In this document: piece after piece, positions 26,905 through 34,985 of the stretch
Layout: each line of letters starts with the position of its first letter
Position numbering within the stretch: position 1 is the first letter of the stretch
From: Haloparvum alkalitolerans
GTDB taxonomy: Archaea > Halobacteriota > Halobacteria > Halobacteriales > Haloferacaceae
Direction of reading: 5' to 3'
NCBI RefSeq assembly: GCF_050122995.1
Contig: NZ_JBNLIA010000002.1
Span: 124,001-188,000, forward strand
Length of the DNA stretch: 64,000 nt
Notes under the pieces: generated by a model
Told to the model about the DNA's origin: nothing
Seen by the model: only the letters and a program-made list of their open reading frames with translations
The model's database searches: none
Position numbers and translations under genes: made by a program

Positions 26905-27093
26905 GTTCGCTCGGTGATAGTTCTGGCAGGAATACTTTTCGGAGAGGTCCCCGCAGGACGCCGCCCGACCGGGCGGTGTGGCGTGAGTCGACCGGCCGCG
27001 CCAGCCGCGGAGCGAAGCCGTCGGCGCGAGTGCCGTCTCAGCCGCTCGGAACGGACGGAAAGGCTATGTCCTCCGAGCGTGCTATCTGTTCAC

Positions 27094-28035
27094 ATGAGCA
27101 TCTCTCCCGCCGACGTGACGTTTCGCGTCGCGGACCCGGACCCGGCCGCAGCGGAGTGTACGGACCTCACCTGCTCGACCGCCGCGGAGCTTCTGGAACC
27201 GGCCGTCGTCGTGGGCACCGTTCTCGCGTCGGTTCTCGCGCTCGTGGCGTTCGCGTACCTTCGCGACGCCAGGGGACGCTGCCGAGAGGAGGGGCGTCGC
27301 GTCGCGGACGAACAGGACGCCTTCGAGGAGTTCGCCGCTCGGCTCCGCGACCTCCCGGCGGGACGCCCGGCCGGTGCGGGGCGGTCCGCCTCGCCACGCG
27401 GGCTTCCAGCCGGCGCCGCGAGTGCGGTCCCGGCGACCGGTCGCGACCCGACGTTGGACCGCGTAAAGCGCGCCTATCGCGAGACCGTGATGAGCGTCCC
27501 CCACTACGAGGAGGAGTACGACGACGACTTACACGCGAGCGTCGCCGCGGAGCTCGGCGACGACGCCGCGGCGGCGCTGGTCGCGAGCGACGGGCTCACG
27601 CCGGACCTCCGGGAGGGACTCACGACCCGCACCCGCGAGGCAGTCCGCCGGCGCGAAAACCTGACCGACGCGCTCGACGCCGAGCGGGACCGCCTCGACG
27701 ACGCCGAGACGCGACTGGCGCGGATCGACCGCGAACGACGCGCGCTCGCCGAGCACCTCGACGGCCGCGTCGCGGACAGCTTCGACGCCTGCGCCGACGT
27801 CTGGCGACGCCTCGGCGAGCTCGAACAGCGCTGTGCGGCGGTGGCGAGCGACCGGCAGGCGGAGATCAGAAACCCACCACTCGACCGCCCCGAGAGGTCG
27901 CCCTCCTTCTACCGGTACCTCTACGGTCGGGACCCGGGCGCGGACCATCCGGTGCTGGCCGAGGTGGCCGCACTCGTGAGCCGCATCCGCGCCGACCGCG
28001 AGCGCGTCGAAAAGCGGCTCGCGAACGCGCAGTGA
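27094..28035 (+). CDS. Membrane-anchored coiled-coil haloarchaeal protein
   Basis: A 313-residue protein of unknown function. One membrane helix lies at about residues 34-55 (PAVVVGTVLASVLALVAFAYL). A long charged helical region follows at about residues 180-260 with coiled-coil character (LDAERDRLDDAETRLARIDRERRALAEHL). A C-terminal part contains SPSFYRYLYGRDPG and VLAEVAALVSRIRADRERVEKRL. Two Cys pairs (CTDLTC near the N-terminus, CADVW and QRCAAV later) are unusual for an acidic halophile protein. It is divergent from the DUF4129 operon with a 189-base gap. The start is ATG 27094; upstream in-frame codons are unlikely. Confidence 0.65.
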   Translation: MSISPADVTFRVADPDPAAAECTDLTCSTAAELLEPAVVVGTVLASVLALVAFAYLRDARGRCREEGRRVADEQDAFEEFAARLRDLPAGRPAGAGRSASPRGLPAGAASAVPATGRDPTLDRVKRAYRETVMSVPHYEEEYDDDLHASVAAELGDDAAAALVASDGLTPDLREGLTTRTREAVRRRENLTDALDAERDRLDDAETRLARIDRERRALAEHLDGRVADSFDACADVWRRLGELEQRCAAVASDRQAEIRNPPLDRPERSPSFYRYLYGRDPGADHPVLAEVAALVSRIRADRERVEKRLANAQ

Positions 28036-28050
28036 CGGCCGGGGCTCGGA

Positions 28051-29583
28051 TCAGCCGTCGTCGGTGGCGTCGGTCGCGTCGTCGCCTTTTCGGCCCTCGC
28101 CGTCCTTCCCGTCGTCGCCTTTTCCGCCCTCGCTGTCCTTCCCGTCCTCGCCGTCCTTCCCGCCCTCGCCGTCCTTCCCGCCCTCGCCGTCCTTCCCGCC
28201 CTCGCCGTCGTCGCGATCGGTCTCGCCCTCGTCCGACCCCCCGTCCGCGCGGCGAACGACCACCGTCTCGACCCGCATCCCGTCCACGCCGGTCACCTCG
28301 ACCGTGTGGCCGTCGACCGTGACCGCGTCGCCATCCTCCGGCGGCCGTCCGAGCCGGTCGGCGACGAGGCCACCGATCGTGTCGATCCCGGGCCACTCCG
28401 CGTCGAGTGCGGTCCCGATCTCCTCGTCGAGCTCCGCGAGCCGGACGGCGCCGCCGACGGCCAGCGTCCCGTCCTCCCGCCGATCGATGGCGGGCTCCGG
28501 CGTGACCGCGTCGAACTCGTCGCGGATGTCGCCGACGATCACCTCGACGAGGTCCTCGATCGTGACGATCCCCTCGAAGGCGCCCCACTCGTCGATCACC
28601 GCCGCCATCTGCGTCCGGCGCTGCTGAAGCTCCGCCAACAGGTCGGCCACGCTCGTCGTCTCCGGGACGGCGTGGATGTCGCGCGCGAGGTCCCCCGCGG
28701 TCACCGCCGGGCCCTCCGCGCCCGCGGCCTCGGCCTCCGCGGCGTTGACGCCCGCCCGGATCACGTCCTTCGCGTCGACCACGCCGACGACGCGGTCGGG
28801 GTCGTCCGCGGCGACGACCGGATAGCGCGTGTGGCCCGCGTCGACGACGACCGTCCGCAGTTCTGACAGCGACAGGTCCGTCGTCACCGTCCGCACGTCC
28901 GGTCTCGGGACCATCGCCTCGCGAACGCTCACGTCGTCCAGTTCGAAGACGCTCTCGACCATCTCCACTTCCGTGCCCGCGACGTTGCCCTCCTCGCCGG
29001 CGCGCGCAAGCGCCATGCGGAGCTCCTCCTCCGTGAGCGTCTCGTCCGTCTCCGAGGCGGGGGGGACGCCGAGCGCGCGCGTGAACGCGTTCGCGGTGCC
29101 GTTGAACACCACGAGTCCCGGGTAGAACAGGAAGTGGCAGACGCGCATCGGCGCCGCCACGAGCAGCGCGATGCGCTCCGCCTGCGCGATGGCGATCGTC
29201 TTGGGCGCCAACTCTCCGAAGACCACGTGGAGGAACGTGATGACCGAGAACCCGACCGCGAACGCGACCAGATGGACGAGACTCTGGGGGAGGAACCCGC
29301 CGAGCACGGGCTCGATAAGGGCCGCGACCGCGGGCTCGCCGATCCACCCCAGTCCGAGCGAGGCGAGCGTGATCCCGAGTTGCGTCACCGCGAGGTAGTC
29401 GTCGAGGCTGTCCATCGCGGCGTCGAGCGTCTCGGCGCCGGGCTTGCCGGCGTCGACCATCGACTCGACCGCGGTCGCCCGCACGCGGACGTACGCGAAC
29501 TCCGCGGCGACGAAGAAGCCGTTCAGCGCGACCAGAAACAGCGCGACGAGGACCCGCCCCGCGGAGATGGCGAGGTCTACCAC
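28051..29583 (-). CDS. CNNM/CorC-type transporter with CBS pair and repetitive acidic-basic tail
   Basis: A 510-residue hemolysin-C/CNNM family protein, probably involved in Mg2+ or other divalent cation efflux. The CNNM membrane domain (residues about 1-185) contains LNGFFVAAEFAYVRVR, TQLGITLASLGLGWIGEP and HVVFGELAPKTIAI. A CBS pair follows at about 200-340 with REAMVPRPDVRTV and HTRYPVV, and FEGIVTIEDLVEVIVGDI. A CorC/HlyC C-terminal domain covers about 355-440. The last 60 residues are repeats of the type GEGGKD encoded by 18-base units. The start is GTG at 29583. It stands alone between convergent and CRISPR sequences. Confidence 0.9.
   Translation of the reverse strand: MVDLAISAGRVLVALFLVALNGFFVAAEFAYVRVRATAVESMVDAGKPGAETLDAAMDSLDDYLAVTQLGITLASLGLGWIGEPAVAALIEPVLGGFLPQSLVHLVAFAVGFSVITFLHVVFGELAPKTIAIAQAERIALLVAAPMRVCHFLFYPGLVVFNGTANAFTRALGVPPASETDETLTEEELRMALARAGEEGNVAGTEVEMVESVFELDDVSVREAMVPRPDVRTVTTDLSLSELRTVVVDAGHTRYPVVAADDPDRVVGVVDAKDVIRAGVNAAEAEAAGAEGPAVTAGDLARDIHAVPETTSVADLLAELQQRRTQMAAVIDEWGAFEGIVTIEDLVEVIVGDIRDEFDAVTPEPAIDRREDGTLAVGGAVRLAELDEEIGTALDAEWPGIDTIGGLVADRLGRPPEDGDAVTVDGHTVEVTGVDGMRVETVVVRRADGGSDEGETDRDDGEGGKDGEGGKDGEGGKDGEDGKDSEGGKGDDGKDGEGRKGDDATDATDDG
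28092..28209. repeat. 18-bp coding tandem repeat in the CNNM gene tail
   Basis: Several copies of an 18-base unit (CCCTCGCCGTCCTTCCCG on the plus strand) encode Gly-Glu-Gly-Gly-Lys-Asp repeats. The unit is a multiple of three, so slippage would lengthen or shorten the tail without breaking the frame. Confidence 0.85.
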
Positions 29584-29805
29584 CGCTGCCCTCCGACGCG
29601 ACGGGATGGAACAGGTGACGAGCGAATATCAGGCATACCAGACAAATCTACTCCCCCGGTACTAAAACGCTCCCGTGGGGTTACCGGACCGCCCGCCCGG
29701 AGCGCTGGCTGTCGACCCCCGGGGGTTTGGAGGATATTGGGGGTCGATGGAAACGTTTGAGTGAAAACGGGGCGTAATCGGTCTGTGTCCGGGGAACGGG
29801 GCACG
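29584..29805 (+). promoter_or_regulatory. Probable CRISPR leader
   Basis: This 222-base non-coding stretch precedes the first intact CRISPR repeat. It contains AT-richer patches (GACAAATCTACTCCC, GGTACTAAAACG, GAAACGTTTGAGTGAAAACG) within GC-rich DNA. Its side is assigned because degenerate repeats lie at the opposite end of the array and because the repeat's 3' end is the usual TTGAAGC crRNA handle in the plus direction. The CNNM promoter must also lie here on the minus strand. Confidence 0.6.
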
Positions 29806-30492
29806 GTTTCAGACGAACCCTTGTGGGGTTGAAGCCTTCCGCATCGCGTCTAAGCGGCGACACCACCATTGTTTCAGACGAACCCTTGTGGGGTTGAAGC
29901 ACGCCGTCAGCGTAGACGCGGTAGCCGGTCCAGTACGTTTCAGACGAACCCTTGTGGGGTTGAAGCCAGGCCCGCCGGAGGTCGCCCTCGAAGTAGTCAT
30001 CGGTTTCAGACGAACCCTTGTGGGGTTGAAGCGCGGACGCGGTCGCTGAACTGGCGGCGTTCGCGGCCGTTTCAGACGAACCCTTGTGGGGTTGAAGCGT
30101 TCGCGGGCTCGTTGTCGAGTGCCTCCGCGCCACCGTTTCAGACGAACCCTTGTGGGGTTGAAGCCGGGTTGGTGTCGTCTAAGAACACCGTCTGCGGGGG
30201 GTTTCAGACGAACCCTTGTGGGGTTGAAGCAAGGTCTCACCGTCGTCCGTCTCAGTCGTGTGGGGCGGTTTCAGACGAACCCTTGTTGGGTTGAAGCCAC
30301 GTCCAACACCTCGACTTTCAGGACGACCGCGAGTTTCAGACGAACCCTTGTGGGGTTGAAGCAGGACGTAGAAACGCTGCTGCTCGCGATGCAGGAGGTT
30401 TCAGACGAACCCTTGTGGGGTTGAAGCAACCCTGACCTGCTGATGCTGGTGGTCGACGGCCTGGTTTCAGACGAACCCTTGTGGGTTGAAGC
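29806..30492 (+). CRISPR. CRISPR array: 11 repeats, 10 spacers, type I-B-like haloarchaeal repeat
   Basis: Repeats are 30 bases, beginning GTTTCAGACGAACCC and ending GGGGTTGAAGC. They start at 29806, 29871, 29937, 30003, 30069, 30135, 30201, 30268, 30333, 30398 and 30464. Spacers are 35-37 bases. Repeat 8 has one substitution (TTGTTGGG) and the last repeat is 29 bases, having lost one G, which marks the trailer end. The repeat type is the well-known haloarchaeal I-B class. No cas gene lies in the window, so the array would depend on Cas proteins encoded elsewhere. Long reading frames across it are artefacts of the 30-base repeats. Confidence 0.98.
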
Positions 30493-30524
30493 CCGATCGG
30501 TACCCCCATCGAATCCGGGTTCAG

Positions 30525-30947
30525 CTACCCCCACGTCCACAGCGAGTCGAAGACGAACCGGTAGAGTCCGCTGATGAGGATGGCGGCGACGTTGGCGATC
30601 AGGTACGTGATCGCCGCGAACTCCACCAGCCCGTAGAGGACGCCGAGCTGGATCGGGATCGCGGAGCCCCGGACGACGTTCGTCTTGAGCAGCCCGGCGA
30701 GGTAGTCGTGGAGGCCGGTGTTCTGGGTCGCCCGGAACGTCCACGCGTTGTTGAGCACGTACGAGAGAACGATCGTGATCTCGATGGCGATCGTCGCGCC
30801 GACGAGGTAGTTGAGCCCGCCGACGTCGACGAACGCCCACAGCAGGGCCATCTGGATGCCGGCGGTCGTGGCGCCGACGATCACGAACCGCCGGAGCTGC
30901 GTCGCGACTGGCCCGCTGAGGAGGTTTCTGAGAAGGGACCGGAGCAT
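30525..30947 (-). CDS. GtrA family membrane protein
   Basis: A 140-residue protein with four membrane helices, the whole length of the GtrA/DPMS family. Visible features are RRFVIVGATTAGIQMALLWAFVDVGGLNYLVGATIAIEITIVLSYVLNNAWTFR and the C-terminal ISGLYRFVFDSLWTWG. The family takes part in moving lipid-linked sugars across the membrane for surface polysaccharide or glycoprotein decoration. Its ATG follows the sulfatase-like gene's stop directly (TAGATG), so the two are co-transcribed. Confidence 0.9.
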   Translation of the reverse strand: MLRSLLRNLLSGPVATQLRRFVIVGATTAGIQMALLWAFVDVGGLNYLVGATIAIEITIVLSYVLNNAWTFRATQNTGLHDYLAGLLKTNVVRGSAIPIQLGVLYGLVEFAAITYLIANVAAILISGLYRFVFDSLWTWG

Positions 30948-32495
30948 CTAGCGGTAGCCGAGCGCGGAGAGTTGGGCCTCGAGATCCTCGTCGATCTCCT
31001 CCTCGTCGCCCGCGTCGTCGCCGGAGTCCGCCTCCTCGCGGAGGCGGGCGACGTGGGACGCGACCGCGGGCGCGAGCCGCTCGATGGCGGCTGCCTGCTC
31101 GGGTGTCGGGTCGTCGGCGAGGTTCGCCTGCTGGTCCGGGTCCGAGGGCCGGTGGTACAGCTCCGCCTCGCCGGTGTCCGCGTTCTCGATGTAGGTCCAG
31201 CCGTCGTCCCGGGCGCTCACGAGGAGGTCGCCGTCGTCGAGCGAGCGCGGGATGGGCTGGGCGGTCAGCTCCTCGCCGCGGACGGTGACGGAGACGACCG
31301 GCTCCGCCGGCTCCGCCGGCTCCGAATCCGCCCCCGTCTCGGCCTGGGTCTCCGCGACCGCGCCGCCGTCCGACGCGACCGCCGGTTCGGACTCCGCCTC
31401 CGCGAGGTCGTCGGGCGCGCGGTCGGCCCCGGGGGAGAGCAGCGACTCGCCCTCCCACGCGTCGGGCGCCTCGATCCCCAGGAGGTCCGCGACCGTCGGC
31501 GGGACCGCGTCGAGGCCGACGGGCCGGTCGCTGCGGTCCGACTCCACGCCCGGCGCGTCGACCAGTAGCGGGACGTGGATCAGCTCGTCGTACAGCTTGG
31601 GATAGTGTGCGAGGTGGCCGTGCTCCTGGAACTCCTCGCCGTGGTCGCCCGCGAACACGATCGCGGTTTCGTCGCGGAGCCCCTCGGCCTCCAGCGTCTC
31701 GAGCAGGCGGCCGATGCTGGCGTCGACCTGCCTGACGGCGGCCTGATACAGGGTTCGGAGGTCGTCGAGCGTGCTGTCGCCGACCTCCAGTCCGAGCCCG
31801 GTCCGGGTGTGCGCGAGCAGCATCCGGTGGGTGCCGACCGTCTGGTCGGAGACTTCCCGGACGTATCGGGGCGCGGGGACGTAGGGCGTGTGCGCGTCCA
31901 TGTAGTGCACCCACAGGAAGAACGGCTCGTCGTCGTCGCGCGACTCCACGAACTCGGTCGCCGCGTTCTCCACGTCGAACATCCGCGAGGTGTCGAGGAA
32001 GGGGCGGTCGTCGCTCTCGCCGCGGAGCTTCGCGCTCAGGCGTCGGAACGGGGAGGCGGCGAGCTGGAGCCACGCCTCCACGGTCGGGTGGGTGGCGAGG
32101 TACTTGCCGTAGATGCTGGCGTTCACGTCGGCGACGAACGACTCGAACTCGTCGAACCCCTCGTCGTACCCCCAGTAGGAGGTGAGGAAGCCGTTCGCGG
32201 CGTTGAACCCCGCCGTCGAGACGCCGGCCTCGGAGGCGACCTCCGCGATGGTCGGCCGCCCCTCGACCCCGATCCGGCCCGAGTCGGTGAACACCGGCTG
32301 CGAGGCCATGATCGAGGGGAACGAGAAGGGCGTCCAGTTGCCGTTCGCGAAGCCGCGCTCGAAGACGACGCCGCGGTCGCCCAGATCGTCGATGACGGGC
32401 GTGCGGCGCTCGGCGTCGTACGGGCCGATGGCGTCGGTCCGCAGGGAGTCGACCGTGACGAGAAGAACGTTCGAACGTGGAGATGTGCCGTCCAT
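30948..32495 (-). CDS. Sulfatase/alkaline phosphatase-fold protein
   Basis: A 515-residue cytoplasmic-looking member of the sulfatase superfamily without a signal peptide. Metal-site segments are NVLLVTVDSLRTDAI near the N-terminus, then WVHYMDAHTPYVPAPRY and FAGDHGEEFQEHGHLAHYPKLYDELIHVPLLV. Where sulfatases have the CxPxR formylglycine motif it has NWTPFSFPS, with Thr as the candidate nucleophile. Phosphotransfer or phosphodiester hydrolysis is therefore more likely than sulfate hydrolysis. A low-complexity Ala/Glu/Pro region interrupts the C-terminal part at about residues 355-400. An in-frame GTG at 32513 is an alternative start. It is co-transcribed with GtrA, suggesting a glycan-related role. 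Confidence 0.82.
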   Translation of the reverse strand: MDGTSPRSNVLLVTVDSLRTDAIGPYDAERRTPVIDDLGDRGVVFERGFANGNWTPFSFPSIMASQPVFTDSGRIGVEGRPTIAEVASEAGVSTAGFNAANGFLTSYWGYDEGFDEFESFVADVNASIYGKYLATHPTVEAWLQLAASPFRRLSAKLRGESDDRPFLDTSRMFDVENAATEFVESRDDDEPFFLWVHYMDAHTPYVPAPRYVREVSDQTVGTHRMLLAHTRTGLGLEVGDSTLDDLRTLYQAAVRQVDASIGRLLETLEAEGLRDETAIVFAGDHGEEFQEHGHLAHYPKLYDELIHVPLLVDAPGVESDRSDRPVGLDAVPPTVADLLGIEAPDAWEGESLLSPGADRAPDDLAEAESEPAVASDGGAVAETQAETGADSEPAEPAEPVVSVTVRGEELTAQPIPRSLDDGDLLVSARDDGWTYIENADTGEAELYHRPSDPDQQANLADDPTPEQAAAIERLAPAVASHVARLREEADSGDDAGDEEEIDEDLEAQLSALGYR

Positions 32496-32692
32496 GGTGG
32501 TCAGTCCCGACACGCGTCCGAGCGCCGTCGGCCCGCCGCGAGTGGACCGTTCGGCGCCGGCGTCTGCCGCGACCGGCCCCCCAGGACCCGTCCGCGTGCC
32601 AGTAATTGGCTACAGCGTACGCGAGAGAACTTGATTAGTGTTTCGTCACGTCGGACGGCCGACGGAACCGGTCGCGGGGACCGAACGGCGCC

Positions 32693-33706
32693 TTACAGCC
32701 CGGCGTAGGGGCCGCCTTTCGCCGCCGTCAGTCGCTCGACCTGCTCGTCGCTGAGGTCGACGGCGGCGGACGCGAGGTTCTCGGTCAACTGGTCGACGGT
32801 GCGGGCGCCGACGATGGGCGCGGTGACGCCGTCGCGGTGTTGCAGCCACGCGAGCGCGACCTGTGCGGGCGAGGCGTCGACCTCGTCGGCGACCGCGTCG
32901 AGTTCGTCGTGGAGGTCGAAGTTCTCCGCGGTGAGGTACGACTCCTGGAACCGGTCGGAGGCGGCCACCTTCGACTCCTCCGGCAGGTCCTCCTCGCGGT
33001 CGTACTTGCCGGTCAGGAAGCCCTGTCCCAGCGGGCTCCACGGGCAGACGGCGAGGTCCTGCTGGCGCGCGAACTCCAGGTAGTCTCCCTCGATCTCCCG
33101 GTCGACGAGGTTGTAGCGCGGCTGGAGCACGCTGAACGGCTCCCACCCCTCCGCGCGAGCGATCTCGTTGGCGCGGGCGACCTTCCACGCGTTCGGGCGC
33201 AGCGTCGACGCGCCGAGGTAGTGGACCTTCCCCGCCTCGACGAGCGCGTTGAGCGTCTTCATCAGCTCGCGCGCGTCGGTCGCGTCGTCCCAGCGGTGGA
33301 TGTAGAGCACGTCGACGTAGTCGGTGTCGAGTCGCTCCAGCAGCGCGTCGATGCGGTCGCGGACGTTCTTCCGGTTCGTGCCGCGGCTGTTCGGGTCGCC
33401 GTCGCGGATCTGCCAGTAGATCTTCGAGGCGATCGTGTACCGCTCGCGGTCCCGCCCCTGCAGCCACTCGCCGATCCACTCCTCGCTCGCGCCGCCGCCG
33501 TACACGTCCGCGGTGTCGATGTAGCGGCCGCCCGCGGCGTCGTAGGCGTCGAGCAGTTCCTTCGCGCGCGTCTCGTCGATCTCCGTCTCGCCGGCGTCGT
33601 TCTCCTTGCCGAACCGCCACGTGCCGAGCTGCAGCTCGCTCGTGTGGATGCCGGTGCCGTCGAGTGAGACGAAGTCGAGGTCGAGCTCCTCGGGTGATCG
33701 AGTCAT
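32693..33706 (-). CDS. Aldo/keto reductase
   Basis: A 337-residue NADPH-dependent aldo/keto reductase. The catalytic tetrad region is visible as YIDTADVYGGG (Asp, Tyr), TIASKIYW (Lys) and DVLYIHRWDD (His). The cofactor segment near the C-terminus is TAPIVGARTVDQLTENLAS. The substrate is unknown; it resembles the general bacterial-type AKR group. A minus-strand TATA-like CCTTTTGCGG (33733-33740) lies about 30 bases before the ATG, fixing the start at MTRSPEE. Confidence 0.92.
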   Translation of the reverse strand: MTRSPEELDLDFVSLDGTGIHTSELQLGTWRFGKENDAGETEIDETRAKELLDAYDAAGGRYIDTADVYGGGASEEWIGEWLQGRDRERYTIASKIYWQIRDGDPNSRGTNRKNVRDRIDALLERLDTDYVDVLYIHRWDDATDARELMKTLNALVEAGKVHYLGASTLRPNAWKVARANEIARAEGWEPFSVLQPRYNLVDREIEGDYLEFARQQDLAVCPWSPLGQGFLTGKYDREEDLPEESKVAASDRFQESYLTAENFDLHDELDAVADEVDASPAQVALAWLQHRDGVTAPIVGARTVDQLTENLASAAVDLSDEQVERLTAAKGGPYAGL

Positions 33707-33846
33707 CGCGTGAGCGTTCGTCGCGCGCCCGCAAAAGGTCACAGGAACCGGAAGTTCCCGCTCGCCGTTTCCCGGCTCGGGCTCCGCGAACGGCACCGAA
33801 CATCTTCGGCACACGGCCGTTGTTCGTCCGGGGCATACACCTCGAC

Positions 33847-34335
33847 ATGAGCACGTCCACCACGGACCGACCCGCCACCGAGGGAGCGACCGCGGACGAG
33901 GAAAGGGGCGGGGACGAGGAGAGGGTCGCGGACGAGGAGAGGGTCGCGGACGAGGAGAGGGTCGCGGAGGCGACCACGACCGTCACGGTCCGCTGTACCG
34001 GCCACGTCCGCACCGAACTGGGGACCCACGAGTTCCCCTTCACGTTCGCGGGCGAGACCCTCCGCGAGTTCCTCGCCGCCCTGTTCGAGGAGCACCCCGG
34101 ACTGGAGGAGCTACTGATCGCCGAGACGGAGGCCGAGGCGACCCACCGCGGCTGGGCGACCCCGCCCGAGGACCTTCCCGGAACCTGGGTCAAAAACCCC
34201 GAGGGCGAGCAGACGGTCGCGTACGCCCGCATCCTCGTGAACGGCCGCTTCAACGAGCAGCAGGCGGGCTTCGACACGACGCTCGAGGAGGGGGACCGCG
34301 TCGCGCTCGTCTACCCATTCATGTTCTGCTGTTGA
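33847..34335 (+). CDS. MoaD/ThiS-fold protein ending in Cys-Cys
   Basis: A 162-residue protein. The first 45 residues are a disordered acidic tail with three DEERVA repeats. Residues about 45-162 look like a beta-grasp domain of the MoaD/ThiS/SAMP type: TVTVRCTGHVRTELGTHEFPFTFAGETLREFLAALFEEHP, YARILVNGRFNEQQAGFDTTLEEGDRVALVYPF. Instead of the diglycine end used for thiocarboxylation or protein conjugation, it ends MFCC. It cannot work like SAMP or MoaD without another chemistry. A broken second copy lies at 40132-40346. Possible roles are sulfur transfer or metal handling through the Cys pair, which is inference. Confidence 0.75.
   Translation: MSTSTTDRPATEGATADEERGGDEERVADEERVADEERVAEATTTVTVRCTGHVRTELGTHEFPFTFAGETLREFLAALFEEHPGLEELLIAETEAEATHRGWATPPEDLPGTWVKNPEGEQTVAYARILVNGRFNEQQAGFDTTLEEGDRVALVYPFMFCC
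33913..33966. repeat. 18-bp coding tandem repeat in the MoaD-like gene
   Basis: Three copies of GACGAGGAGAGGGTCGCG in phase encode the acidic DEERVA repeats of the N-terminal tail. Confidence 0.9.
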
Positions 34336-34416
34336 GTCCGTTCGCGACCGGGTCTGCTCGAACGGCAGGCGGGACTTCTCGAACGACAGACGGACCCTCT
34401 CGGACGACGGGCGAGG

Positions 34417-34641
34417 TCACCGCGGTCCGCCCTCGCGCTCGCGGTCGCGGTCCTCCTCCAGCGTTTCGACGCGGTCCTCGAGTTCCTCGATCCGGCGCTG
34501 TTCGGGGTCTGAACCCCCGGATTTGGATCGGACGAAGTACACGACGATCCCGATCAGCGCGACCGGGATCGCGAGGAGCACGAGGAAGACCACGACGAGG
34601 ATCAGGAGCTCCGGACCGCCCGGAATCTGTGCGGGAACCAT
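34417..34641 (-). CDS. Small single-helix membrane protein, TatA-like in layout
   Basis: A 74-residue protein. A short N-terminus IPGGPELLIL leads into one hydrophobic helix (about residues 10-37). A charged helix with coiled-coil pattern follows (PEQRRIEELEDRVETLEEDRDRER). The GGPEL start before the helix resembles TatA/TatB, but the amphipathic helix with Phe-Gly hinge is not clear, so Tat function is uncertain. A minus-strand TATA-like GTTATTTT lies about 27 bases before ATG 34641, preferred over an in-frame GTG one codon earlier. Confidence 0.65.
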   Translation of the reverse strand: MVPAQIPGGPELLILVVVFLVLLAIPVALIGIVVYFVRSKSGGSDPEQRRIEELEDRVETLEEDRDREREGGPR

Positions 34642-34985
34642 CACGGACGAAGGACGGCGCTCTCGAAAATAACTGTATGGGTGACCGCTCCGACGGCGCT
34701 CGGGGCAGGAGCCGGAACCCCCGGTGTGCCCTCACGAGGGGAAGCGGAAATCGACCGCCTCGCGTCCGGGCTCGACGACGCCGAACAGCCAGTATCTCTG
34801 AAGAGAAAATACACCAAAAATATCGGTTTTCGGACGTGTCGACGAACGGTCGATAGTGGCCCGAATAGACCGTTTGCGGACTACTCGTGACGACTCCCGA
34901 GGCGGCAAATCCCGCCGACGGCAGACCTACCGGAACAGTAACCCGATAATGAATAATCTTTTAGTGTAGTGTCACATTTCCGTGG

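Noticed and set aside
29681..30294. Long frames across the CRISPR array reading as repeated NPTRVRLK or QTNPCGVEA peptides
   Set aside because: They arise from the 30-base repeat plus roughly 36-base spacers and have no start signal or protein character.
29584..32700. Search for cas genes beside the CRISPR array
   Set aside because: Neighbours are CNNM, GtrA and sulfatase-fold proteins; none has Cas1, Cas3, Cas5, Cas7 or Cas8 features.
34681..34890. Plus-strand frame of 69 codons in the gap before the BMP lipoprotein gene
   Set aside because: Weak composition, no promoter spacing, and the gap 34645-34985 otherwise shows only AT-rich promoter-like sequence near its right end.
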